Positions 24,066 through 33,067 of a stretch of 35,486 nucleotides of DNA are shown piece by piece. The stretch is from Rhodospirillaceae bacterium (GTDB lineage Bacteria; Pseudomonadota; Alphaproteobacteria; Rhodospirillales; Casp-alpha2): positions 1 to 35,486 of the forward strand of contig JAERTE010000135.1 of assembly GCA_016845145.1 (NCBI GenBank). The letters are read 5' to 3'. Made by a program: the position numbers and the translations under genes. How positions within the stretch are numbered: position 1 is the first letter of the stretch; each line of letters begins with the position of its first letter. The notes beneath the pieces were generated by a model. It saw nothing but the letters and a program-made list of their open reading frames with translations, was not told where the DNA came from and ran no database searches.

Positions 24066-24794
24066 GTGAACAAAATTTATAAAAAATTTGCTGCCGCGAT
24101 GTTTGCGTTTGTTGGGCTGATTGTCCTGACGGTGCCCGCTGGTGCGTCGCAATGCGATCCGTTTCCCAAGCTTAAGCTCTGGGGCAACTATACACACGAA
24201 CGCGTACAGAAACTGGTGTCGACGCGCTTGGACGGTGACTGGAACGGTTATCTGGCACGCCTCGATAAGCGCCTGGGTTCCATTAAAGACATCCATGCGC
24301 GCGGCAAGGCCTTGGCCCTGAAAGTCGGGGACAAACGTTATACGCTACGCGGCAAGACCTTGGCGGGTTATATCCGTGCTTCCGAGAAACGCCTCAGTGT
24401 CATCGAATGTCTGGCGCATGAAACGGAAATCGCAGCACTCGATAGCTTTGCCACAGCCGCTGGCCAGGAAGAAGCGCCGGACGTTGAATTGGCCGCGATC
24501 AAGGTTGGTGAATTGAACCTCAATGTTGCCGGCTCGTGCGAAGGCGGCAATGCGATTTTCAAAGTCGCCAATATGGGCAAAGCTTGGCCGAAACTGGGTA
24601 CGGTTTCGATTTACCGGCTCGGCAATGGTGAGCCCATGCGCATTAGCGCTCGGCGAATGCGTTTTTCCGATGGTCAGCAAGCGACATTCAAAGTGCCGCC
24701 GGCGAAAAATCCAACAGGACGGCTAGGGCTGTTTGTTGACCCGTCGTGGGCGCAGCGCCCTTTTGAGTTCGACGGAACGCTGACGTGCGGCTAA
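24066..24794 (+). CDS. Secreted protein of unknown function
   Basis: I do not recognise this protein. The product from GTG 24066 is 242 residues and begins with a clear Sec signal peptide (KIYKK, then a hydrophobic core, cleavage after VPAGAS or nearby). The mature part has four Cys, in SQCDP, IECLA, GSCEG and the final LTCG, enough for two disulfides. The middle is helical and basic (KRLGSIKDIHARGKALALKVGDKRY region). The last 100 residues look beta-rich and recall CARDB or other Ig-like folds (NVAGSCEGGNAIFKVANMG). GTG 24066 is preferred over GTG 24036 because GAGGG lies 4 nt upstream and the signal peptide starts cleanly. It follows fliJ by 185 bp and converges with the flagellar operon; a periplasmic role is likely, a flagellar one unproven. 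Confidence 0.6.
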   Translation: MNKIYKKFAAAMFAFVGLIVLTVPAGASQCDPFPKLKLWGNYTHERVQKLVSTRLDGDWNGYLARLDKRLGSIKDIHARGKALALKVGDKRYTLRGKTLAGYIRASEKRLSVIECLAHETEIAALDSFATAAGQEEAPDVELAAIKVGELNLNVAGSCEGGNAIFKVANMGKAWPKLGTVSIYRLGNGEPMRISARRMRFSDGQQATFKVPPAKNPTGRLGLFVDPSWAQRPFEFDGTLTCG

Positions 24795-24806
24795 GAGCGT
24801 TTTTCT
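24776..24806 (+). terminator. Intrinsic terminator at the end of the secreted-protein gene
   Basis: AACGCT (24776-24781) and AGCGTT (24796-24801) form a perfect 6-bp stem with a 14-nt loop containing the stop codon, followed by a T-run (24800-24804, then CT). It lies between convergent genes, so it would end the rightward transcript just before the QueF-like gene end. Confidence 0.5.
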
Positions 24807-25203
24807 AAACTGGCGGCAATCGATACAGCAGATCGTCGTTGCGCCACCCCGGTTGAGACTCTTCCAAGCTGATATCATGACCGGCTGTATGGGTGTTCCC
24901 GTCGTCGACGTGGCGTAGATTGACTTGCGCCCAGCGCGGCAGCAATTCATTTGAAACGTCATCCAACATGGCGACGGCCGTGGCTTCCAGGGTTTCCCAT
25001 TTGAGCGTGCCGATGGTTACCAAGTAGTCGCGATAGTTGTCAGGCACCAACACTTGGCGGTCGGGAACATAGCGCAACGTAACCGCCATGACACCACCGT
25101 GGGCTTGTAACTCCAGAATGCCGCGCAATGTGATGACATAATCCCGGCCACCGCCCGGATTGGCGATGGGTGCAAGTATTTCGCGTCGTTGGATCAAATC
25201 CAT
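24805..25203 (-). CDS. QueF-like T-fold protein lacking catalytic residues
   Basis: This 132-residue protein resembles the C-terminal part of QueF (preQ0 reductase) in pattern: VTLRYVPDRQVLVP then DYLVTIGTLKWETLEATAVAMLDDV then LLPRWAQVNLRHVDDG lines up with the IYISYIPD, SLKLYL, HGDFHED and DPRYIEVWGKFTPRGG blocks of that family. The catalytic Cys region (CPxTGQPD), the active-site His and the Lys residues of the NADPH motif are absent, so it is unlikely to be a reductase; a Glu near the base-binding position may remain. It is the last gene of the leftward flagellar operon, 7 bp after the fliK-like gene. Its function is unknown and the family call rests on a by-eye comparison. Confidence 0.45.
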   Translation of the reverse strand: MDLIQRREILAPIANPGGGRDYVITLRGILELQAHGGVMAVTLRYVPDRQVLVPDNYRDYLVTIGTLKWETLEATAVAMLDDVSNELLPRWAQVNLRHVDDGNTHTAGHDISLEESQPGWRNDDLLYRLPPV

Positions 25204-25210
25204 CTGGCAA

Positions 25211-26869
25211 TTATACCATCAATCCCAGGCCGTCGTCCGGTGCTGACGTGTCCGTCCCGACAAAATTGGCGGGCGCTGCCTGGAATGCAAGACCGCCAGT
25301 AACGCCTGTGGTCTCAATGGCGTCTTCGAATATTGCACGGATGCCGTTTTGCACGGGGTCCGGCAATCGGATGTCACTGCGGACGATCAAGTCGAAACGC
25401 TTGGTGCCATCCTGTACGAACCCGTCCAATTGCATCCGCCCCAGCCGGCTCAGATTGACATCGACAACGAAGCGGATGCCGGGGCCTGCACGCGGATCGT
25501 TTTCATCTTCCTCATCTTCTTCGCGGCGGCGAATCAAAAGCCGCAGTTGCTCGATGTCGAGACCATTGAGAAATGGGATCGGTAGCATCCGCCCTTCGCT
25601 CGAGGGTGGTTCATCCGCCAGCCGACTAAGGCCCGAAAAGTCATCGCGGAGCCGGCCTAAGAGAGCGGGTTTCAGTTTCTCCAGGGCTCGGGATGGCGCA
25701 TCGCCCATCCATTGCTTCACGTCGCCGCCACGCAGCGCGAACAGGAAAAACAAAAGATTAGCGGTCAAGCTGGCGTCGGCTCGTGGCAATACACCACTCA
25801 GCAATTGCTGTGCGGTTGCGGGCTGCATATCAAGAAGGGTCCGTGTGGTTTCCTCCAAAGCCAGCCATTGCCGCGATTCAGCGATCACTTGCCCAAGCCG
25901 GAGCGTTAGGGCTCGATCCTGCGGCGTGACATCGGGGCGCGGCAACTGAATAACCTCCAATTCGATCGCACTTCCCGTTGGCAATGGCGTTGCCGTTGCA
26001 ATGGCGATGGAACCGACGGGAGTTTGTACGATCGATTGGTGGACGCCACCTGCGCCGCTGGCCCCTGTCGTCACGCCGCTTAATGTCATGGCGAGGCTCA
26101 AGGGCTGGCCGGTCGGTGTCGGAGGCGCCGCGCCGGCAGATGGCTGCACCGATAAAACCCTCACAGCGAACGCGCTGCCTGCGGGAAGGGGGTGGGGGCC
26201 GGGTGCGGCCGCTGTGGCATGGGTTGAGGCGGCTGATGGCGTGGGGGTAGCGCCTGTGCTCGAAGCTGTGGCCGAGAGTTGCAAAGCTTGCGAGCCGGTC
26301 GCCGCCAGGTTGACACCACCTGTGGCGGTGGCGGGCTGAGCGCCACCGATAATGGCGTTTGAGGGCTGCAGCAATGTCGCACTCAATGTGGCGCCCTGGG
26401 TGAGTGAGACCGGTGGATTGGCACTACCGGTACCACCTGCTAGGCGGGCATTGGATAGACCTCCCGGTTGGCCGGTCGCCAGTGTGCCGACTTGTTTGCC
26501 CGCCTGAGGTCCTTGAAAACCGGGAAGCGTTGGTGGCAAGAGGCCGCTCAGAGCGCGCAGTGCCGCAGCCGGGCTTTTGCCATGAATGGCGGTGATCAGG
26601 AGGAACACTTGGGTGCCCAGTGACTGCACCTGCAACTGGATCGGCCCATTTGCCGGCAATGAGATATTGGTTTGCAACGCGATTTGACCGACCCGGGTAT
26701 CGACCAGAATACGGCCCTGGCCATCCAAGCCTTTGATGCTGGCCTCGAGTCTGGCGCCGATGTCCAAGCCCGAAAGCGCCGCCGAGGGCTGGGTCACCAC
26801 CGCGCTCGGCAGCGGGGCCGGCTGGGCTGCCGAATTGCTGGGCGGCGGCGGCGGCGTGATGGTGGACAT
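25211..26869 (-). CDS. fliK: FliK-like flagellar hook-length control protein
   Basis: FliK measures hook length and switches export specificity. This 552-residue protein has a low-complexity Pro/Ala/Thr/Gln-rich N-terminal two-thirds, suited to an extended ruler, and a compact C-terminal domain (about 440-540) with VDVNLSRLGRMQLDGFV, FDLIVRSDIRLPDPVQNGIRAIFEDAI and GLAFQAA, which fits the Flg_hook domain. An acidic/basic stretch (RRREEDEEDENDPR) precedes that domain. GGAGGGG lies about 11 nt before the ATG, inside the end of flhG. The position in a flagellar operon supports the call. FliK proteins vary greatly, so the name is less certain than for its neighbours. Confidence 0.65.
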   Translation of the reverse strand: MSTITPPPPPSNSAAQPAPLPSAVVTQPSAALSGLDIGARLEASIKGLDGQGRILVDTRVGQIALQTNISLPANGPIQLQVQSLGTQVFLLITAIHGKSPAAALRALSGLLPPTLPGFQGPQAGKQVGTLATGQPGGLSNARLAGGTGSANPPVSLTQGATLSATLLQPSNAIIGGAQPATATGGVNLAATGSQALQLSATASSTGATPTPSAASTHATAAAPGPHPLPAGSAFAVRVLSVQPSAGAAPPTPTGQPLSLAMTLSGVTTGASGAGGVHQSIVQTPVGSIAIATATPLPTGSAIELEVIQLPRPDVTPQDRALTLRLGQVIAESRQWLALEETTRTLLDMQPATAQQLLSGVLPRADASLTANLLFFLFALRGGDVKQWMGDAPSRALEKLKPALLGRLRDDFSGLSRLADEPPSSEGRMLPIPFLNGLDIEQLRLLIRRREEDEEDENDPRAGPGIRFVVDVNLSRLGRMQLDGFVQDGTKRFDLIVRSDIRLPDPVQNGIRAIFEDAIETTGVTGGLAFQAAPANFVGTDTSAPDDGLGLMV

Positions 26870-26878
26870 CGCGATGGA

Positions 26879-27661
26879 TCACCCCTCCATTAATTTGCGC
26901 GCGATCTTGCCGACGTCTTCGGCAGCCTCCGTATTGGGATAGCGCGTCAGCAGCGGTGTTTGGCTGCGAATAGCCTCCTTCACGCGAGGATCACGACGCA
27001 CGGTGCCCAAAAGCATGGGTGAGATTTTCAAAAATCCCTGGCAGGCCTTCAGCAGCGTATTGTAGGTGCGCTCCCCCTCGCGGGTGGAATTGACGTTATT
27101 GGTGACGATCTCAAAGCGCATTTCCGGGCGCTCGGCGTGCGTCACTTTGATGAACGCATAGGCGTCGGTCAGTGATGTGGGTTCGTCAGTCAGCACCACG
27201 ACGCACGTCGCGGCGTTGTGCGCCAGTTGCCGTACCGTGCGTTCGACGCCGGCGCCGAGATCGATCAGGACATGGTCGTAAGCACTGGCGAGCAATGCCA
27301 GGTCTTCACCCAGCATCTGAAGCCGGCTCGATGCGATGTTGGCGAGGCTGCCCGAACCCGAACGCCCGGCAATGACATGGAAGCCGCCGTCGTCGTAATC
27401 GACGATCGCCTGGTTCAGGGTCAAGCGCCCGGCGATTACCGTTGACAAGTCTTGCTTGGGCATCAGGCCCAGTTGGATGTCCAAGTTGGCCAAGCCTAAA
27501 TCGCCGTCGAACAGCAGCACTCTGCGGCCTTGCAGCGAAAGCGCATGGGAGAGCGTGATGGAGAGCCAGGTCTTGCCGACACCGCCTTTGCCTGACGCGA
27601 TTGCCAGCATGTTGGCGCCTTTGGTACGAGGGGTGGTCGGCATTGCAGGGGAGTCGCTCAT
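26879..27661 (-). CDS. flhG: Flagellar number regulator FlhG (MinD-like ATPase)
   Basis: FlhG/FleN is a membrane-linked ParA/MinD ATPase that works with FlhF to set flagellar number and place. The 260-residue product has the deviant Walker A GKGGVGKTWLS, switch I FDGDLGLANLDIQLGL, switch II VLIDLGAGV and the typical TDEPTSLTDAYAFIK motif. The N-terminus is short (MSDSPAMPTTPRTKGAN) and lacks the DQAxxLR helix that in other FlhGs stimulates the FlhF GTPase. The start overlaps the flhF stop by 4 bp. Confidence 0.9.
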   Translation of the reverse strand: MSDSPAMPTTPRTKGANMLAIASGKGGVGKTWLSITLSHALSLQGRRVLLFDGDLGLANLDIQLGLMPKQDLSTVIAGRLTLNQAIVDYDDGGFHVIAGRSGSGSLANIASSRLQMLGEDLALLASAYDHVLIDLGAGVERTVRQLAHNAATCVVVLTDEPTSLTDAYAFIKVTHAERPEMRFEIVTNNVNSTREGERTYNTLLKACQGFLKISPMLLGTVRRDPRVKEAIRSQTPLLTRYPNTEAAEDVGKIARKLMEG

Positions 27662-28692
27662 GATTGGTCCTCGTCGGGCTCGCCGCTTGTCGTATCGGCG
27701 GGTGTGGAAAGCGGGTGTGGTTCGTCCGGTTGCGGCATAATCAGCCGCGCCAGTACGCCGGCGGTGATCGGCGCCAGGCCCTCGCCCACGCGGTGCGAGA
27801 TACTGACTTCTGCCAATGGTAGGCGCGCCGCGTCGGCAGCGGCAATGACGGCGCCGAAACGTCTCGCGATATCGAGACGCGTGACCATCAGGCGCGTAGC
27901 ACCGGCTTGCGCATAAATGCAGGCCATGTCGGCGCTCTCGACCGCATCGCCACCGGCAGGCAGAACCAGCACAGCCTCGCCGTCGGCAGCATCGATAATG
28001 CGTGCCAGATATGCCATGTCGTGATCGTCGTAAGGGTTGGTGCCGGCGGTATCGATGACCAATCGGTCGGGCTGGTCACGGTATTCACGGGCCAAGGCCA
28101 GCACGGCGTCGGGGTCCGGTGCGGTGCGCAGATCAAGCCCCATGATACGGGTGAAGGCGGCCAATTGCTCGACGCCGCCGGCGCGTTTGACATCCGTCGT
28201 AACGGGCAGCACATGTTGCTTGGCCATGTGCGCGCGGGCGCAAATTTTTGCCGCTGTGATGGTTTTGCCGGCACCTGGCGGGCCAATCATCACTAACGGC
28301 GGCATGTCGCTGGTGAAAGGCTCCAAGGGGGCGAAGCCAAGTTGTCTTTCCAGCGCCTGGGTCAAGGCCGCGACGGCTGTGACGGGCGCCGGATGGTCGC
28401 CGAGTTCCGCCAAGCGCGCGGCGCTAGAGGCAGGCACGCCGTGAGAAACAAGCGCTTGGCGCAAAAACGCCGAGAAATCGTGGCCATCTTCGCCAACCTT
28501 AGGACCAGTCTCGGAAACAGGAGGATCGAGATCTTCATTGGCGGGTTCGGAGGGTTCCGTGGCGGCAATGAGAACGGCTTGGCCATCATCGCCTTGAAAC
28601 GAAGAGACGATGACCGCGTCGCCGCCCAGAGTGTCGCGCATCATATCCATGGCTGCGGCGGTCGTTTCGGCTGTGAATGTTTTGACGCGCAT
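27658..28692 (-). CDS. flhF: Flagellar placement GTPase FlhF
   Basis: FlhF is an SRP-type GTPase that marks the pole for flagellar assembly. The 344-residue protein begins with MRVKTFTAETTAAAMDMMR, the usual FlhF N-terminal segment, then an acidic linker, and an NG domain from about residue 75. G1 is GPPGAGKTITAAK, G2/G3 are DVKRAGGVEQL and VIDTAGTN, and G4 reads TRLD where SRP GTPases normally have TKLD. The C-terminus ends in an acidic tail. It lies 15 bp after flhA and overlaps flhG. FlhF implies polar flagella. Confidence 0.92.
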   Translation of the reverse strand: MRVKTFTAETTAAAMDMMRDTLGGDAVIVSSFQGDDGQAVLIAATEPSEPANEDLDPPVSETGPKVGEDGHDFSAFLRQALVSHGVPASSAARLAELGDHPAPVTAVAALTQALERQLGFAPLEPFTSDMPPLVMIGPPGAGKTITAAKICARAHMAKQHVLPVTTDVKRAGGVEQLAAFTRIMGLDLRTAPDPDAVLALAREYRDQPDRLVIDTAGTNPYDDHDMAYLARIIDAADGEAVLVLPAGGDAVESADMACIYAQAGATRLMVTRLDIARRFGAVIAAADAARLPLAEVSISHRVGEGLAPITAGVLARLIMPQPDEPHPLSTPADTTSGEPDEDQS

Positions 28693-28707
28693 CGTCTGTT
28701 GCCTGGC

Positions 28708-30840
28708 CTAGACCTGTCCGACGGTTTTGATTTTGGCTTTCGGGTGGACCTCGTTTTGCGACATGACCACGGTCATGGGGCGGAAACGCTCGACAATGGA
28801 ACGCACAAACGGACGGATGCCCGGACTGGTCAGCAATACCGGGGCCTCACCCACCATGGCCTGGCGCTCGAAGGTGTTGCGCAACACGGTGATGAATTCC
28901 TGCAATCGGCTTGGCTGCATGCTCAGTTGCCGGTCTTCGCCCTGGCCCACGAGGCTTTCGGCGAAGGCCTGCTCCCACTGCGGCGACAGGGTGATCATTG
29001 GAATGACACCTTGGTCCGAGGTGTTTTGATCGCTGATCTGTCTTGCCAGGCGAGCGCGCACATGTTCGGTGATGGTCATGACGTTGCGCGAATGTCCGCA
29101 AGCTTCGGCAACGCCTTCCAGGATTGTCGGCAGATCACGGATTGAAATGCGCTCGGCCAGAAGATTTTGCAAAATGCGTTGCAGTCCACCAAGCGAGATT
29201 TGCGCCGGGATCAGATCGGCGATCAAGGCTTGGTGCTCCTTTTCCAACTCGTCGAGAAGTTTTTGGGTTTCGGCATAGGACAAAAGCTCAGCCATGTTGT
29301 CCTTGATCACCTCGGTGATATGGGTGGTGATCACGGTGGCGGGGTCGACGACGGTATAGCCCCTGAACAGTGCTTCTTCTCGGTTGGCGTCCTCAATCCA
29401 CATGGCCGGCAGGCCGAACGTCGGCTCCATGGTCTTTTCGCCGGGCAGGCTGATGTCCTCGCCGCGCGGGTCCATGACCAGCATCATGTTGGGACGCAAG
29501 TCGCCCCGACCGGACTCGATTTCCTTAACCCGCACGATATAGCTATTGGCGGGCAGCTGCATGTTGTCCTGGATGCGGACACTCGGCATGACAAAGCCGA
29601 CGTCGGCAGCCATTTGGCGACGCAGCGCCTTGATCTGGTCGGTCAGCCGCTGACCTTCACGAGGTGCGCTGATCAACGACAACAAGCCGTAGCCTAATTC
29701 GAGGCGTAGGTAGTCGATGCGGAGCGCCGTCGATATCGGTTCTTCCGCCAGTGCCGACGGGTCGATGGTCTTCTCTTCTTCCTCCAACAGAATTTGTTCT
29801 TCCGCTTGTCGATTGCGCGCGTGCACGAAGAAGGCGCCTATCCCGCACGCACTTGCCAGGGTCATGAATGGGACAATCGGCACACCGGGTACGATGGCCA
29901 GACCGGTCAGCAAAAACGCCACAAGCCCCAGCGACCTTGGCTGGCTGCCCATTTGACGGATCAGCGCTGCTTCCGTGCTGCCGGCAACGCCTGCTTTGGT
30001 GACCATCATGCCGGCCGCAGTGGAGACGATCAGCGCCGGAATTTGCGACACCAGGCCGTCACCAACGGTCAATCGGGTATAGGCATCCGCAGCCTCGCCA
30101 AATGACAGATCGTTCTGAGCGACGCCAATGATCATGCCGCCGATGATGTTGATGAATGTGATCAGGATGCCGGCGATGGCATCGCCGCGCACGAACTTCG
30201 CCGCGCCGTCCATGGCACCGAAAAACGAGCTCTCTTCTTCCAGTTCCTTGCGCCGGACGCGCGCGTCTGTCTCGTCAATCAGGCCGGTGGAGAGATCGGC
30301 GTCAATGGCCATCTGCTTGCCTGGCATGGCGTCCAGGGTAAAGCGCGCCGAAACCTCCGCGATACGACCGGAACCCTTGGTGATAACGATGAAGTTAACG
30401 ATCACCAAAATTGTGAATACGATAATACCGATAACGAAGTTGCCACCCATGACGAAACCGCCGAACGCCTGAATGACCTCTCCAGCGGCGTCGGTGCCTT
30501 CGTGGCCGTGAGTGAGGATCAGACGTGTCGATGCCAGGTTCAAACTGAGGCGGATCATCGTCGCGAGCAGCAGGACCGTCGGGAAAGCATTGAACTCCAG
30601 AGGTTTTTCCACGAACAGTGCCGTCATCAAGATCAGCACCGAGAAGGTGATGGAAAACGCCAAAGCGATGTCGAGCATCCACGGCGGCATGGGCATGATC
30701 AACACCACGAGGATGCCGACCACGGCGAGCGCCAGCATGATGTCGCCACGCTTCATGGCTTCGGCGATGCGCGCACCGATATTGAATTCCGATCCGGTTT
30801 CGCCGCCCTCGGGCGCCGGGGTGGATGTGGCGTCCGCCAT
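28708..30840 (-). CDS. flhA: Flagellar export gate protein FlhA
   Basis: FlhA is the main membrane component of the flagellar type III export gate. The 710-residue length is normal. An N-terminal acidic tail is followed by about eight membrane spans (residues 35-330) around the FHIPEP-family signature RFTLDAMPGKQMAIDADL, and a cytoplasmic domain (about 360-700) that receives FliJ and chaperone-cargo complexes (LGYGLLSLI, PTILEGVAEACGHSRN). It lies 26 bp after flbD. The ribosome site is weak (GGGA 11 nt upstream). Confidence 0.96.
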   Translation of the reverse strand: MADATSTPAPEGGETGSEFNIGARIAEAMKRGDIMLALAVVGILVVLIMPMPPWMLDIALAFSITFSVLILMTALFVEKPLEFNAFPTVLLLATMIRLSLNLASTRLILTHGHEGTDAAGEVIQAFGGFVMGGNFVIGIIVFTILVIVNFIVITKGSGRIAEVSARFTLDAMPGKQMAIDADLSTGLIDETDARVRRKELEEESSFFGAMDGAAKFVRGDAIAGILITFINIIGGMIIGVAQNDLSFGEAADAYTRLTVGDGLVSQIPALIVSTAAGMMVTKAGVAGSTEAALIRQMGSQPRSLGLVAFLLTGLAIVPGVPIVPFMTLASACGIGAFFVHARNRQAEEQILLEEEEKTIDPSALAEEPISTALRIDYLRLELGYGLLSLISAPREGQRLTDQIKALRRQMAADVGFVMPSVRIQDNMQLPANSYIVRVKEIESGRGDLRPNMMLVMDPRGEDISLPGEKTMEPTFGLPAMWIEDANREEALFRGYTVVDPATVITTHITEVIKDNMAELLSYAETQKLLDELEKEHQALIADLIPAQISLGGLQRILQNLLAERISIRDLPTILEGVAEACGHSRNVMTITEHVRARLARQISDQNTSDQGVIPMITLSPQWEQAFAESLVGQGEDRQLSMQPSRLQEFITVLRNTFERQAMVGEAPVLLTSPGIRPFVRSIVERFRPMTVVMSQNEVHPKAKIKTVGQV

Positions 30841-30866
30841 GCTTCAGGTTATCCCGCTTCGGTTGC

Positions 30867-32219
30867 TCATGCGGTGCCGGGGCTGGCTTCACCGGGCTGC
30901 GGAACCGCGAAGCCCTGGTCTCCATAGGTTTTGAGCTTGTTGCGCAAAGTGCGTATGGAGATGCCGAGAATATTCGCGGCATGGGTTCGGTTGCCGATGC
31001 AGTGCTGCAACGTATCGATGATCAATTCTCGCTCCACGTCAGCAACGGTGCGTCCTACCAATCCGGCTATGTCCGCGCCGCCAGCATCCGTGCCCCCAAT
31101 TTCGCTGCCTGCTTCCATGGTTCCCTCCGTCAAGATGATAGCCTCCGTGCCGATCTCGTCACCGCTTGCGAGCAAGACGGCGCGGTGCATGGTGTTCTCC
31201 AGTTCACGTACGTTTCCGGCCCAAGCGTGTGACTTTAATTTTGCCGCAGACTCCGCACTCAGGGGCCGTTCGGGGACGCCATTGACCTCGGCGTATTTTT
31301 TGATGAAGTGAGTCGCCAGTATCGGGATATCGGCCGGGCGTTCCTGCAATGCCGGCAAACGCAGATTCATGACGTTCAAGCGGAAATACAGATCGTTCCG
31401 GAAGTTCCCGTTGGCCACTTCTTCTTCCATGTTGCGGTTTGATGTGGCGACGATCCTGACATTCACTTGCACGGGCTTTTTGCCGCCGACGCGGTCAATT
31501 TCACGCTCTTGAATGGCGCGCAGCAGCTTTGCCTGCAGACGTGGGTCCATTTCGCTGATTTCATCAAGCAAGATGGTGCCGCCGTTGGCTTCTTCAAACT
31601 TGCCGATGCGCCGTGCCACCGCACCGGTGAAGGCGCCTTTCTCGTGGCCGAAAAGCTCCGATTCCAACAGGTTTTCCGGGATTGCGGCGCAGTTGACCGC
31701 GACAAAGGGTCCGTCTTTGCGTTTGGAACGATTGTGGATGTGTCGGGCCATCAGCTCTTTGCCGGTGCCGGACGGGCCGGTGACCAGAATACTGGCCTCG
31801 CTGGGCGCGACCTGATCGGCGACACGCATGACCTCGGCCATGCGCGGGTCTTGATGAATGATGGCTTGCGTTTCTTCGGCCACGGCTTCCAAAACGGCGG
31901 CGATCAGTTCGGCGTCCGGTGGCAGCGGCAGGTATTCCTTGGCGCCGGCGCGGATGGCCCGCACGGCGGCTTGGGTATCGTTGCCCACGCCGCAAGCCAC
32001 CACCGGAACCGAGATGCGTTCGGTTTCCAGGGCGCCGATCAACTTAGCCATATCCAGCGATACATCGGCCATGATCAAATCGGCCCCCTTGCCGGCCCGC
32101 AAGGCTTCGAGCGCAGCGTCCTCGGTATCGACCTGTTGGACCTTGGCGCCGCGTTGTATGGCGATCTGGCTGGCTGCGCCGATCTGTCCGTTGAGGGTGC
32201 CGATGATAAGGAGTCTCAT
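30867..32219 (-). CDS. flbD: Sigma-54-dependent flagellar activator FlbD
   Basis: FlbD is an NtrC-type activator of middle and late flagellar genes. The 450-residue protein starts MRLLIIGTLNGQIGAASQ, very like Caulobacter FlbD. Its receiver-like domain has Asp52 but lacks the acidic pair normally found at the end of the first strand (Ile-Gly instead), as in FlbD, so it is probably not driven by an ordinary kinase. The AAA+ domain (about 130-365) has Walker A GPSGTGKE, the sigma-54 contact loop GAFTGA, Walker B GGTILLDEI and the R-finger region. A Fis-type helix-turn-helix closes it (THAANILGISIRTLRNKL). In Caulobacter the partner FliX regulates it; fliX is not in this window. GGGAGA lies 12 nt upstream of the ATG. 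Confidence 0.93.
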   Translation of the reverse strand: MRLLIIGTLNGQIGAASQIAIQRGAKVQQVDTEDAALEALRAGKGADLIMADVSLDMAKLIGALETERISVPVVACGVGNDTQAAVRAIRAGAKEYLPLPPDAELIAAVLEAVAEETQAIIHQDPRMAEVMRVADQVAPSEASILVTGPSGTGKELMARHIHNRSKRKDGPFVAVNCAAIPENLLESELFGHEKGAFTGAVARRIGKFEEANGGTILLDEISEMDPRLQAKLLRAIQEREIDRVGGKKPVQVNVRIVATSNRNMEEEVANGNFRNDLYFRLNVMNLRLPALQERPADIPILATHFIKKYAEVNGVPERPLSAESAAKLKSHAWAGNVRELENTMHRAVLLASGDEIGTEAIILTEGTMEAGSEIGGTDAGGADIAGLVGRTVADVERELIIDTLQHCIGNRTHAANILGISIRTLRNKLKTYGDQGFAVPQPGEASPGTA

Positions 32220-32241
32220 AAAACCTATTCTCCCGAGGGGG

Positions 32242-33057
32242 CTAGTCGAAATACTGGACGCGGTTGGCCGGCGGCAGAATGCTGTTCAGCAACATTTCCA
32301 GGCGTCTCGGGTTTTCCTGGTTGCCGATAGACGTCGCGCCTATGACATAGAGATTGTTGATCAGCGCTTCTTCCTGGGAATTGCGATCAAGTTTCGAAGC
32401 CAGCGGCAGGAACACCATGTTGGCAAGTACGGCGCCGTAAAAGGTGGTCAGCAGCGCAACTGCCATGCTGGGACCGATGGTCGCGGGATCGTTCAAGTTG
32501 CCCAGCATCTGGACCAACCCGATTAGTGTGCCGATCAATCCCATGGCCGGCGAGAACTCAGCCATTTTCCTGAGCACGCTGGTGCTTTTGGCGTGGCGCT
32601 GGATGGTGGCCTGCAGGTCGCGGCGCATGATGCTTTCGACCTCTTCTCCGGGCGTGCCGTCAACGACCATTTGCAGTCCCTTGTGAAGGAAAGGCTCATT
32701 GCGCACCGAACCCAAAAGGTTCTGCATGGCAAGCACGCCTTTCTTGCGGGCCAACTCGGCGATTTGCAGCACTTGCGTCGCCGCTTGGGAAGGGTCACGC
32801 GACGAGTGAGAAAGAGTCTTTCCGACGACCCGGAATGTGCGGGCCATTTCGCCCAAGGAAAAACACGCCGTCGTGATGGCGAATGTTCCGCCAATGACAA
32901 TCAATACCGACGGCGGATTGACGAATGTTTCCGGCGACCCACCCAGCCAGATGGCTGTGAAGATCAATCCGAACCCGCTCAAAATACCGACGACGGTTGC
33001 AACGTCCATCGTTGCCCGCCGCCGCCCGACATGAATATTTTCGCCTTCCTCGGCCAT
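32242..33057 (-). CDS. motA: MotA/PomA-family flagellar stator or proton-channel protein
   Basis: This is the membrane stator subunit expected to pair with a MotB-type protein and drive the motor by ion flow. The 271-residue protein has four membrane spans: two near the start (DVATVVGILSGFGLIFTAI and PSVLIVIGGTFAITTA) and two after a cytoplasmic loop (EFSPAMGLIGTLIGLVQML and MAVALLTTFYGAVLANMVFLP). The conserved Pro in FSPAMG and the Pro of FLPLA match the channel prolines. I keep ATG 33057; Met17 (33009) before DVATVV is an alternative closer to usual MotA starts. No motB follows, so its partner lies elsewhere. It sits inside the fli operon, 10 bp after fliN. Confidence 0.88.
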   Translation of the reverse strand: MAEEGENIHVGRRRATMDVATVVGILSGFGLIFTAIWLGGSPETFVNPPSVLIVIGGTFAITTACFSLGEMARTFRVVGKTLSHSSRDPSQAATQVLQIAELARKKGVLAMQNLLGSVRNEPFLHKGLQMVVDGTPGEEVESIMRRDLQATIQRHAKSTSVLRKMAEFSPAMGLIGTLIGLVQMLGNLNDPATIGPSMAVALLTTFYGAVLANMVFLPLASKLDRNSQEEALINNLYVIGATSIGNQENPRRLEMLLNSILPPANRVQYFD

Positions 33058-33067
33058 AAACTCGGTC

